Below are positions 33,601-40,330 of a stretch of 64,000 bases of DNA, in pieces. The translations under genes and the position numbers were made by a program. The stretch is from assembly GCA_002309475.1 (NCBI GenBank), contig DBXJ01000034.1, positions 1-64,000 of the forward strand. Reading direction: 5' to 3'. Below the pieces are notes generated by a model. It made no database searches and had not been told where the DNA came from. It saw only the letters and a program-made list of their open reading frames with translations. Within the stretch, counting starts at the first letter, position 1. The number at the start of each line of letters is the position of its first letter. This DNA comes from Bacteroidales bacterium UBA1215. GTDB lineage: Bacteria > Bacteroidota > Bacteroidia > Bacteroidales > WCHB1-69.

Positions 33601-35633
33601 AAATACCCCCATTCATCCCCATATTCATCAACCCATCCTTTTAAGGTACGCCATGTACCTGGAGCATTTGTAGTTTGTGTTTTGGAATTATAAATAGCAT
33701 TATACACGCCCCAATCATAATTGGTATTTGAAATACTACTACTTCCATTACCATAAAGTGTATCTATAGGAATAGCCATATAAGGATATTTATTATTATA
33801 CCCACTGGTGCCCCAGCCAAACAAATCTATCCATCCGGTATAGGTAGAATAAATGTTCATGTTATCGGCACCAATTGTATCCCACTGATTAGGAGCAAAA
33901 CGCCATGTGCCTGCCGCCGTTAGATTGTCTGCTATTGTATGAGTAGTGAGAGTATCTCCTCCATTAGTGGGACTCCATTGAAGATTTCCGGGTGAAAAAT
34001 ACACATATTTACCATTACCAACGGAAAATGATTTATCTAACACTGCGATAAAACTAATTTGATTTCCATATGCCGTATCAAAGGCGTTGATAGCATAAGC
34101 ACGAACATAATATATCTTACCTAATTCAAGTCCTACTAAATGGCTAGTAAAACTTCCAATCCCTGACCCATCAATAGTGTGATTATCATTAATAGTTGGA
34201 TATTGTGAAGTACTCCAGCACACACCTCGTGCTGTAACCATAGTTCCTCCATCTGAACTTATCTTACCTCCGCAAATAGCAGAATTTTCAGTTACATTAC
34301 TTACATCTATGGTAGTAAGTATCGGAATTGTAGTATTTGCAGTAAACGACACTTGGTTGCCGTATGCTGTTCCAGCAGCATTGGTAGCGTAAGCTCGAAC
34401 ATAATAAGTAGTATTCTTTGTTAAGCCGGTAAGATTGCTTGTAAAACTACCCGTACCGGAACCATTAGTCGTGTGATTATCATTAATAGTTGGATTTTGT
34501 GAAGTACTCCAGCACACACCTCGTGCTGTAACTTGTGCGCCTCCATCGGATGTGATATTTCCTCCGCTTGTTGCTGAACTATCCGTTATATTGCTTGCCG
34601 TAAAGGTATTTATTGTTGGTAATGTTGCCGGTATTGCCGTAACAAAGACTATCTCATTACCAAAGGCCGTTCCTACACTATTGGTAGCATACGCTCGAAC
34701 ATAATACGTAGTATTACCAGTTAAGTTGGTAATATTACTTGTAAAATTACCTATACCACTGCCATCTGTTGTGTGATTCCCGTTGATAGTAGGATTATGA
34801 GACGTACCCCAACATACTCCTCGTGCTGTTACTTGTGAGCCTCCATCAGATGTGATATTGCCTCCACTAACAACAGATGTTTCGGTTATATTGCTTGCCG
34901 TAATAGTACTTAGTTTTGGTAAAGTAGTTGGTTGTGTAGCATTGAATTTTAAACTAAATGTTTGTGTATTGCCTTGTGCTTGCGTAATACGTTGGCTTTC
35001 TTCCATATTACCATTAATAGTAGCATATCCTACATATTCCATCATATCTCCATAGCTAAATGGTTGCGAGGATTGCCGTTTTTGAATTTTGGAGGTTTGT
35101 TCCTCTGAAAGCGGCAAGGTACTTCTAAACTTTATATAATTATCCCCGGAATGCCCTACATTAACGAGTTTTTGTACCATACGCCCTTCTAAGGTGTTTA
35201 CCACCAAGAAATAAACTTGTGGTTTCTGGAAACCTATGTCAAAATGATTGATTCCGGCTTCTAATTGCGAACTAAACTCCATCACTCGCTGACCGGTTAT
35301 ATTATACACAGCCATATACACTTCCTCACTTTGTGGTATCGTAAGCAATACCGAACTTGTACCATTGAAAGGATTGGGATACGAAAAAAGCCCTATTCCC
35401 TGTTCTTGAACATCGGAAATGCCTGTTTTATTGGTAAGTGTGAGTACCGTATCCGGCCAATAAATTGTTTCTTGCCAACTTTTGGTTAAATTAGTAACAA
35501 CCACTTTGTTGAGTTGTACATATCTATTGGTTGCATCTCTACCTGTAAAAGTAAGTGACACTGTCTGTGCTGATACAGTTGCTATGCTACATAAACAACC
35601 TAAAATAAATGTCAAAAAATTTATCTTTTTCAT
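30654..35633 (-). CDS. Giant secreted mosaic protein: sorting-like domain, six Fn3-like and three FISUMP modules (1659 aa)
   Basis: After a signal peptide (MKKINFLTFILGCLCSIATV, cleaved near 22) come a 55-residue beta domain with NLTKSWQETIYWPDTVL, and at 83-160 a domain that reads like a type IX C-terminal sorting domain (SYPNPFNGTSSVLLTIP, VYMAVYNITGQRVMEF, GINHFDIG, VYFLVVN). Then follow about 95-residue Fn3-like repeats (RGVCWSTSxNPTI ... YYVRAYATNxAGTAYGN) and about 275-residue FISUMP modules in the order Fn-Fn-Fn-FIS-Fn-FIS-Fn-Fn-FIS. FISUMP landmarks: LFSPGNLQW, WRFAPNQWDTIG, GWIDLFGWGTSGYNN, YDWGVYNAIYN, CVFLPAAG, YWS, GLSVRLV. The last 39-42 codons of each FISUMP module are hypervariable. 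Its N-terminal 226 residues are almost the same as in the paralogue upstream. Likely exported adhesin or receptor; ligand unknown. Confidence 0.85.
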   Translation of the reverse strand: MKKINFLTFILGCLCSIATVSAQTVSLTFTGRDATNRYVQLNKVVVTNLTKSWQETIYWPDTVLTLTNKTGISDVQEQGIGLFSYPNPFNGTSSVLLTIPQSEEVYMAVYNITGQRVMEFSSQLEAGINHFDIGFQKPQVYFLVVNTLEGRMVQKLVNVGHSGDNYIKFRSTLPLSEEQTSKIQKRQSSQPFSYGDMMEYVGYATINGNMEESQRITQAQGNTQTFSLKFNATQPTTLPKLSTITASNITETSVVSGGNITSDGGSQVTARGVCWGTSHNPTINGNHTTDGSGIGNFTSNITNLTGNTTYYVRAYATNSVGTAFGNEIVFVTAIPATLPTINTFTASNITDSSATSGGNITSDGGAQVTARGVCWSTSQNPTINDNHTTNGSGTGSFTSNLTGLTKNTTYYVRAYATNAAGTAYGNQVSFTANTTIPILTTIDVSNVTENSAICGGKISSDGGTMVTARGVCWSTSQYPTINDNHTIDGSGIGSFTSHLVGLELGKIYYVRAYAINAFDTAYGNQISFIAVLDKSFSVGNGKYVYFSPGNLQWSPTNGGDTLTTHTIADNLTAAGTWRFAPNQWDTIGADNMNIYSTYTGWIDLFGWGTSGYNNKYPYMAIPIDTLYGNGSSSISNTNYDWGVYNAIYNSKTQTTNAPGTWRTLKGWVDEYGDEWGYLLSTRNTLSGIRYAKAVVNGVNGLIIVPDNWSNSIYALDSTNIKSATFISNVINALDWVKLDSAGCVFLPAAGRRNSWDSVIYIGSSGVYWSARNVTETGASYIGFSNQSVGWGSRWRRYGLSVRLVHDINKPIRNLPVVNTIIASNITGSSAVCGGYITSDGGAMVTTRGICWSTSPNPTINDYHTSNGSDTGNFVGYLTNLYGYTKYYVRAYATNAGGTAYGNQVEFITLPTPNLLFSVTDTQKVLFSSGNLQWSVTNGGNTATTHAVVGNGTATGTWRFAPNQWDTIGVNNRRLIDTSYTGWIDLFYWGSSGYNNNNPNGGTISNYGNGSNDISGTNYDWGVYNAIYNSKTNHTDAPGTWRTLTKDEWNYLLNTRTTSSGIRYAKAVVNGVRGLIIVPDTCYLSSNKFSMPNTLNAPYSSNTIKGLDWLYMERSGCVFLPAAGDRSGTSTFHVNYTGFYWSANMSIINNKYAYELKFDSISVNPLYSYYTDLGLSVRLVQDVSNLVQNLPVINTIVASNITDSSAVSGGNIISDGGSMVTTRGICWSTSPNPTINDNHTNNGLDTGSFTSNLTGLTSNTTYYVRAYATNAAGITYGNQVTFTTKANITIPILTTIVVSNITDSSAVSGGIITSNGGAVVIARGICWDTLPNPTINSNHTSDSSGIGSFTSNITRLKSGTTYYVRAYATNAAGTAYGNQDTFTTPATQSNAQFSVSATQKVLFSPGNLQWSAKNGGTTATTHVVAGNGTAAGTWRFAPQQWDTIGTNNSNIDSSYSGWIDLFGWGTSGYNNKYPYTTSTNYSDYGNGSINISGTNYDWGVYNAIYNPKTNTTDAPGTWRTLTQNEWAYLLNTRSTISGIRYAKATINGVEGLIIVPDDWSTSIYLLNNPNTQNALHTSNIINVNDWAKMDAAGCVFLPSAGNRKRVSINAAGPGGYYWSSTCYNSDYAYYLTFGSYDLNPSITLNRYFGLSIRLVRNVNQ
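30669..30788 (-). other. Hypervariable cassette, third FISUMP module of the 1659-aa protein
   Basis: Forty codons from YWS to RLVR at the C-terminal end of the module. Aligned with the two 120-nt cassettes at 35697 and 36810 only 15 of 40 residues agree in all three, while the preceding part of the module is nearly constant. Confidence 0.6.
32094..32219 (-). other. Hypervariable cassette, second FISUMP module of the 1659-aa protein
   Basis: Forty-two codons, two more than the 120-nt cassettes, from YWS to RLVQ. It keeps the constant frame AY.L.FDS and GLSVRLV but differs at most positions between. Confidence 0.55.
33219..33335 (-). other. Hypervariable cassette, first FISUMP module of the 1659-aa protein
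   Basis: Thirty-nine codons from YWS to RLVH, rich in Trp, Arg and Gly (VGWGSRWRRYG). GC content over 33241-33360 is 57 of 120 by hand count, above the surrounding coding sequence. Confidence 0.55.
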
Positions 35634-35638
35634 ATCTT
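34956..35638 (-). repeat. Shared N-terminal region, copy in the 1659-aa gene
   Basis: About 680 bp that is nearly identical to 37941-38623 in the upstream paralogue: signal peptide, beta domain, sorting-like domain and linker. By eye about a dozen residue differences separate the two over 226 residues. Confidence 0.85.
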
Positions 35639-35684
35639 TTACCTAAAATTCAATGTTATAGTATTTATTAGAAACCTTTATTTT

Positions 35685-38618
35685 TTATTGCACATTCTTC
35701 ACAAGACGGACAGAGTGACCAATGTAGCAATCCACAATAACCGATGGATTTAAAGAATACCTAGAAATAGATAAATAATAAGCCTCACCGCTTGTGAAAT
35801 TTGTAGTTGACCAATAGTAGGCAGAAAAAAAGACATCATAAACTGAAGTTCCAATACGATAGCCGGTAGAAGGCAGAAAGACACAACCCGCATTCTCCAT
35901 TGTTGTCCAATCTGCATTACTAATAATATTAGATGCATAAGTCGCACTTGGTGTATTAGTACTATCCAATGCATGGATAGAGGTACTCCAATTGTCAGGA
36001 ACAATAATTAAACCACCTTTTCCCCATACTGTAGCTTTCGCATAACGTAATCCGGATAAAGTAGTACGAGTATTCAACAAATACGTCCATTCATCTTTGG
36101 TTAATGTACGCCATGTGCCCGGAGCATCAGTGGTATTGGTTTTAGGATTATAAATAGCATTATACACTCCCCAATCATAATTAGTACCTGCAATATTGTT
36201 ATTGCCATTTCCATAATCTGTTCCTGTAATACTAGTCATATATGGATATTTATTATTATATCCGCTGGTACCCCAACCAAACAAGTCTATCCATCCGGTA
36301 TCGGTGGAAGATATGCTACTATTGGTAGATCCTATTTTATCCCATTGATTAGGGGCAAAACGCCATGTTCCGGCTGCAGTACCATTGCCTGCTACTATAT
36401 GAGTGGTGGCAGTATTGCCTCCATTGGTGGCACTCCATTGTAAGTTGCCGGGAGAAAATAAAACCTTTTGTGTGGCAGAAACTGAAAATTGTGTATCAGA
36501 CTTCACTCCTGTAGTAGAAAACGTCACTTGATTGCCGTAAGCTGTACCTGCTGCATTGGTAGCATAGGCTCGAACATAATAAGTAGTATTACTTGTTAAG
36601 CCCGTAAGATTGCTTGTAAAACTTCCAGCACCGGAACCATTAGTTGTGTGATTAGTATTGATAGTAGGATTAGGAGAGGTACTCCAACATACTCCCCGAA
36701 CTACAACCGAAGAACCTCCATTTGAAGTGATATTGCCACCACTTACGGCTGTACTATCGGTTATATTGCTCACTCTTATAGTATTGACTATAGGCAATAT
36801 GGCAACATTCCGAACAAGGCGGACAGAAAGACCGTAGCAGTGGTTGCGGTCCCACGAGGGACCTAGACCGCTCGAATCGAAGGACAAAACGTACGCGTGA
36901 CCTCTATCGTAGTACGTAGCCGACCAGTAGGTGCCGTCATCAACGACATATTTGACCGAAGTCCCAATACGGTTGCCGGCAGCAGGCAGGAAGACACAAC
37001 CTACATTTTCCATTTTAGCCCAGTCAGTTGCACCAATAATATTGGATGTATATGCCGCACTTGCTGTATTCACGTTTGTTAATGGATAATAAGTATTACT
37101 ACAATTATCCGGAACAATGATTAAACCCACAATTCCACATACTGTAGCTTTAGCATATCGTATGCTAGATAAGGTAGGACGAGTATTTAACAAATAAACC
37201 AATTCGTCTTTTGTCAATGTACGCCAAGTACCTGGTGCATCGGTGGTACTAGTTTTAGGATTATAAATAGCATTATAAACGCCCCAATCATAATAAGTGC
37301 CTGAAATATTGTTGCTCCCATTGCCATAATCTCTGTATGAGGTACTTGTCATATACGGAAATTTTTGATTATATCCGCTGGTGCCCCAACCAAACAAGTC
37401 TATCCAACCGGTATAGGTAGAGGAAATATTTCCATTGTTTGCCCCGATGGTATCCCATTGGTGTGGAGCAAAACGCCATGTACCTGCAGCAGTGCCATTG
37501 CCTGCCACTATATGGGTGGTAGCGGTATTGCCCCCATTGGTGGCACTCCATTGCAAATTTCCGGGAGAAAATATTACAGAATCGGTAGCACTAACAGAAA
37601 ATACGGGAGAATTAATTTTTGCATCTGTGGTAAATGTAACTTGGTTACCATACGCTGTACCAGCAGAATTGGTAGCGTATGCACGTAAGTAATAGGTTGT
37701 TCCTGCTGTAAGTCCGGTCATATTACTTGTAAAACTGCCTGTATCTAAACCATCGGTTGTATGATTATTGCTAATGGTGGGATTAGACGTTGTATCCCAA
37801 CAAATACCGCGGGCTGTTACCGAAGATCCTCCATCGGATGTAATATGGCCTCCACTAACTGCCGATGTGGTAGTAATATTACTGGCTGTGAATGTATTTA
37901 ATGTTGGTAATATTGCCTTTGTTACATCAAATTGTAAAATAAATGTTTGTGATGTTCCTTGTGCCTGCGTAATACGTTGGCTTTCTTCCATATTACCATT
38001 AATAGTAGCATATCCCATATATTCCATCATATCTCCATAACTAAATGGTTGCGAGGATTGCCGTTTTTGAATTTTGGAGGTTTGTTCCTCTGAAAGCGGC
38101 AAGGTACTTCTAAACTTTATATAATTATCCCCGGAATGCCCTACATTAACGAGTCTTTGTACCATACGCCCTTCTAAGGTGTTTACCACCAAGAAATAAA
38201 CTTGTGGTTTCTGGAAACCTATGTCAAAATGATTGATCCCGGCTTCTAATTGCGAACTAAACTCCATTACTCGCTGACCTGTAATATTATACACAGCCAT
38301 ATACACTTCCTCACTTTGTGGTATCGTAAGCAATACCGAACTTGTACCATTGAAAGGATTGGGATATGAAAAAAGACCTATCTCCTGTTCTTGAACATCG
38401 GAAATACCTGTTTTATTGGTAAGTGTGAGTACTGTATCCGGCCAGTAAATTGTTTCTTGCCAACTTTTGGTTAAATTGGTAATTGTTATGCTATCCAATT
38501 GCACATAATTATTGGTAGCATCTCTACCTGTAAATGTAAGTGATACTGTCTGTGCTGATACAGTTGCTATACTGCATAAACAACCTAAAATAAATGTTAA
38601 AAAATTTATCTTTTTCAT
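35685..38618 (-). CDS. Large secreted mosaic protein: sorting-like domain, two Fn3-like and two FISUMP modules (977 aa)
   Basis: Paralogue of the 1659-residue protein encoded 51 bp downstream, with the same signal peptide, beta domain and early sorting-like domain (residues 83-160), then the order Fn-FIS-Fn-FIS. The protein ends directly after the last FISUMP module (SVRLVKNVQ) with no C-terminal sorting signal. The first FISUMP cassette (36810-36929) is strikingly GC-rich against its neighbours. The two genes probably share the promoter at 38757, from which the leader would be about 135 nt. Relatives with this build occur in uncultured gut Bacteroidales; their role is unproven, but a C-type-lectin-like fold suggests ligand binding outside the cell. 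Confidence 0.85.
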   Translation of the reverse strand: MKKINFLTFILGCLCSIATVSAQTVSLTFTGRDATNNYVQLDSITITNLTKSWQETIYWPDTVLTLTNKTGISDVQEQEIGLFSYPNPFNGTSSVLLTIPQSEEVYMAVYNITGQRVMEFSSQLEAGINHFDIGFQKPQVYFLVVNTLEGRMVQRLVNVGHSGDNYIKFRSTLPLSEEQTSKIQKRQSSQPFSYGDMMEYMGYATINGNMEESQRITQAQGTSQTFILQFDVTKAILPTLNTFTASNITTTSAVSGGHITSDGGSSVTARGICWDTTSNPTISNNHTTDGLDTGSFTSNMTGLTAGTTYYLRAYATNSAGTAYGNQVTFTTDAKINSPVFSVSATDSVIFSPGNLQWSATNGGNTATTHIVAGNGTAAGTWRFAPHQWDTIGANNGNISSTYTGWIDLFGWGTSGYNQKFPYMTSTSYRDYGNGSNNISGTYYDWGVYNAIYNPKTSTTDAPGTWRTLTKDELVYLLNTRPTLSSIRYAKATVCGIVGLIIVPDNCSNTYYPLTNVNTASAAYTSNIIGATDWAKMENVGCVFLPAAGNRIGTSVKYVVDDGTYWSATYYDRGHAYVLSFDSSGLGPSWDRNHCYGLSVRLVRNVAILPIVNTIRVSNITDSTAVSGGNITSNGGSSVVVRGVCWSTSPNPTINTNHTTNGSGAGSFTSNLTGLTSNTTYYVRAYATNAAGTAYGNQVTFSTTGVKSDTQFSVSATQKVLFSPGNLQWSATNGGNTATTHIVAGNGTAAGTWRFAPNQWDKIGSTNSSISSTDTGWIDLFGWGTSGYNNKYPYMTSITGTDYGNGNNNIAGTNYDWGVYNAIYNPKTNTTDAPGTWRTLTKDEWTYLLNTRTTLSGLRYAKATVWGKGGLIIVPDNWSTSIHALDSTNTPSATYASNIISNADWTTMENAGCVFLPSTGYRIGTSVYDVFFSAYYWSTTNFTSGEAYYLSISRYSLNPSVIVDCYIGHSVRLVKNVQ
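35697..35816 (-). other. Hypervariable cassette, second FISUMP module of the 977-aa protein
   Basis: Exactly 40 codons from YWS to RLVK at the C terminus of the protein, with A/T-ending codons like the surrounding sequence. Confidence 0.6.
36810..36929 (-). other. GC-rich hypervariable cassette, first FISUMP module of the 977-aa protein
   Basis: Exactly 40 codons. GC is 65 of 120 bases over 36841-36960, against about 30-38% in flanking lines. Constant codons are adenine-poor (TCG, ACG, GCG, CCC, CGC), while variable positions are mostly NNC codons (TAC, CAC, GAC, TGC, CGC, AAC), as expected for adenine-directed mutagenesis of AAC codons. Confidence 0.6.
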
Positions 38619-38623
38619 ATCTT
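37941..38623 (-). repeat. Shared N-terminal region, copy in the 977-aa gene
   Basis: Direct repeat of 34956-35638, including the start codon context. Confidence 0.85.
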
Positions 38624-38756
38624 ATAATGTTTATTCTATCAATACAATAACTAAAAATTTTATTTTTTTGTTAAATTTTTAAAATTCTCATTTTCAGCAT
38701 TATATCTTCTCAAAAATCTAAAGTTATTCTATACCAAATATAATACTATAAAAGTG

Positions 38757-38764
38757 CAAAGATA
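38757..38764 (-). promoter_or_regulatory. -7 box for the two mosaic protein genes
   Basis: Minus-strand TATCTTTG about 138 bases before ATG 38618; divergent from the AbiE promoter at 38861. Confidence 0.5.
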
Positions 38765-38860
38765 GCATTTTTTCTTCATTTTATAAACTCTAACCTGAAC
38801 TTTTTAAAAATCAAATTGATTTTTTCTTAAAAAATTATTTTCTAATTCAAATTTTTGTTG

Positions 38861-38868
38861 TACTTTTG
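38861..38868 (+). promoter_or_regulatory. -7 box for the AbiE pair
   Basis: TACTTTTG, ending 40 bases before ATG 38909. Confidence 0.6.
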
Positions 38869-38908
38869 CAAGCTGAAAATACAAAATTTTTGTATATACA
38901 GCTTGCTT

Positions 38909-39469
38909 ATGAATATTTTGAATATCCTATTATCCAGTTCACGGACGGTGTTTACCCCTCAATGGTTAGCCATGACATGTGAAGAAAAAGAACGGCAGTC
39001 ATTACGACGTTCTCTTATTTACTATGCCAAAAAAGGAGCCCTGCTAAATCCGCGAAAGGGCATTTATACCAAACCGGCATACAATGAACAAGAAATGGCT
39101 TGTGCATTGCTAAAACCGTCTTATATCTCTCTTGAGTACGTGTTGGCACGTGCCGGTGTAACGTTTCAATACAGTTCGGATATTACCTGCATCAGCTACC
39201 AAAACCGCATTATCGAAGTGGATAAACGTTCCTATGTATTCCGGCAAATCAATCCCAAAATATGGATGAACATGGCGGGCATTGAACAGCACGACAATAT
39301 TGCCATTGCCACACCGGAGCGAGCTTTTCTGGATATGCTCTACCTCAGTAGCGGACAATGCTATTTCGACAATCTGCATCCCTTAAAAAAGAATCTTATC
39401 CGACAAATTTTGCCGGTTTACAATTCTCCGACATTAACCAAACGCGTAGAAATGCTTTTAAATCAATAA
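38909..39469 (+). CDS. AbiEi-type antitoxin / transcriptional regulator
   Basis: A 186-residue protein with an N-terminal winged-helix region (FTPQWLAMTCEEKERQSLRR ... LLNPRKGIYTKP) and the AbiEi-like C-terminal domain (SYISLEYVLARAGV, ISYQNRIIEVDKRSYVFRQI, IATPERAFLDMLYLS). AbiEi proteins repress their operon and counter the AbiEii nucleotidyltransferase toxin (type IV system, abortive phage infection). The PERAFLDMLY block is characteristic. ATG 38909 is chosen because a promoter box lies just upstream; an earlier in-frame start would fall inside it. The toxin gene follows after 3 bp. Confidence 0.86.
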   Translation: MNILNILLSSSRTVFTPQWLAMTCEEKERQSLRRSLIYYAKKGALLNPRKGIYTKPAYNEQEMACALLKPSYISLEYVLARAGVTFQYSSDITCISYQNRIIEVDKRSYVFRQINPKIWMNMAGIEQHDNIAIATPERAFLDMLYLSSGQCYFDNLHPLKKNLIRQILPVYNSPTLTKRVEMLLNQ

Positions 39470-39472
39470 ACT

Positions 39473-40165
39473 ATGGATATCAACAAACACCGCTATTACT
39501 TGACACAATTACTGCTGGCGATATTTCGTCATCCTGAATTATGCAAACTGCTGGCATTCAAAGGAGGCACCTCGCTAATGCTCTTCCATGGCTTGACGCG
39601 ATTTTCTACCGATTTGGATTTTACCTTGTTAGATGCTACAAAATCAAAATATGTATATAAAGAATTACATCGTTTGCTGCTGAAATTCGGCACTATTGAC
39701 GATGAAGCTATGAAATTTTATGGTCTGATTCTGGTGCTCAACTACGGCAAGGACGAACGGATGTTGAAAGTGGAAGTCAGCAATCGCGAATATCCCAACC
39801 ACTATGAAATTCGCTCACTACTCGGCACGGATATTCGTGTTATGACACTACCGGACATGTTTGCACATAAACTATGTGCATTAGGCGAACGAATTACTCC
39901 ACGCGACATCTACGATGTATGGTTTTTCTTGCAAAAACGCACAGCGATTAACGAAGAGATTGTCCGCATGCGTACCAATATGTCCGTCAGCGAGTATGCA
40001 CAACAATGTGCAAAAAAAGTGCGAGAATATAGTTCCCGAATACTGATGCAAGGAATCGGAGATGTTCTCATGGACAATCAATCCAAGAATTTCGCCCGCA
40101 AGCAACTTATCCCCGAAACCGCCTCCGCATTGGAACTATTCGCCACATATCCTTTACTGGCTTAA
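39473..40165 (+). CDS. AbiEii/AbiGii-type nucleotidyltransferase toxin
   Basis: A 230-residue nucleotidyltransferase with the hallmark FKGGTSLMLFHGLTRFSTDLDF: GGTS followed by the DxD metal site (residues about 30-51, described here by its GGTS and TDLDF parts). A helical C-terminal domain contains LPDMFAHKLCALGERITPRDIYDVWF, with the conserved Lys and Asp of the family. These toxins transfer nucleotides to targets such as tRNA and halt growth. It is coupled to the AbiEi gene. Both genes are somewhat GC-richer than the flanking mosaic genes, as expected for a transferred cassette. Confidence 0.9.
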   Translation: MDINKHRYYLTQLLLAIFRHPELCKLLAFKGGTSLMLFHGLTRFSTDLDFTLLDATKSKYVYKELHRLLLKFGTIDDEAMKFYGLILVLNYGKDERMLKVEVSNREYPNHYEIRSLLGTDIRVMTLPDMFAHKLCALGERITPRDIYDVWFFLQKRTAINEEIVRMRTNMSVSEYAQQCAKKVREYSSRILMQGIGDVLMDNQSKNFARKQLIPETASALELFATYPLLA

Positions 40166-40257
40166 CATTTTTCGCGACATTACCTCCAAGAGCATTTCAA
40201 ATGTAATTTATTTGCATTTTCTTGCCCTAAATCTTTGTTTATTTCAAAATTTTGTTG

Positions 40258-40265
40258 TACTTTTG
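40258..40265 (+). promoter_or_regulatory. -7 box for the DUF234 ATPase gene
   Basis: TACTTTTG. The palindrome at 40278-40308 begins 12 bases later, so it would lie inside the 5' leader of the mRNA. Confidence 0.6.
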
Positions 40266-40277
40266 CAAGTTGAAAAT

Positions 40278-40308
40278 CGTAACACACATTACGGTAATAC
40301 GTGTTACG
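40278..40308 (+). promoter_or_regulatory. 31-bp palindrome in the ATPase leader
   Basis: CGTAACACACATTAC, a central G, then GTAATACGTGTTACG: 13 of 15 positions pair. It ends 22 bases before the ATG at 40331. Either a dimeric repressor site or an RNA hairpin. Confidence 0.6.
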
Positions 40309-40330
40309 TTTATAAAAATTCAAAGAAAAA

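Larger units (their letters stand above)
40199..40325 (+). repeat. Direct repeat 1: leader of the DUF234 ATPase gene
   Basis: This stretch is collinear with 41643-41770: both begin with the 20-mer ATGTAATTTATTTGCATTTT (40201; 41645), and 75-77 bases later reach the 31-bp palindrome. In copy 2 the 20-mer contains the last codon and stop of the ATPase gene, so copy 1 looks like the tail of a lost relative joined to a fresh leader. Confidence 0.7.

Noticed and set aside
30654..38618. Regular repeats resembling a CRISPR array
   Set aside because: The repeats are about 285 and 825 bp, lie in frame in two long genes and encode protein modules; there are no short repeat-spacer units or cas genes.
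38619..38908. Possible template repeat for a diversity-generating element between the mosaic genes and AbiE
   Set aside because: The stretch has no AAC-rich copy of the FISUMP cassette. The other intergenic regions were also scanned by eye and none contains one.
40166..40330. Riboswitch or T-box in the ATPase leader
   Set aside because: Only a single palindrome is present, with none of the conserved bases of known riboswitch classes. Reported as a palindrome instead.
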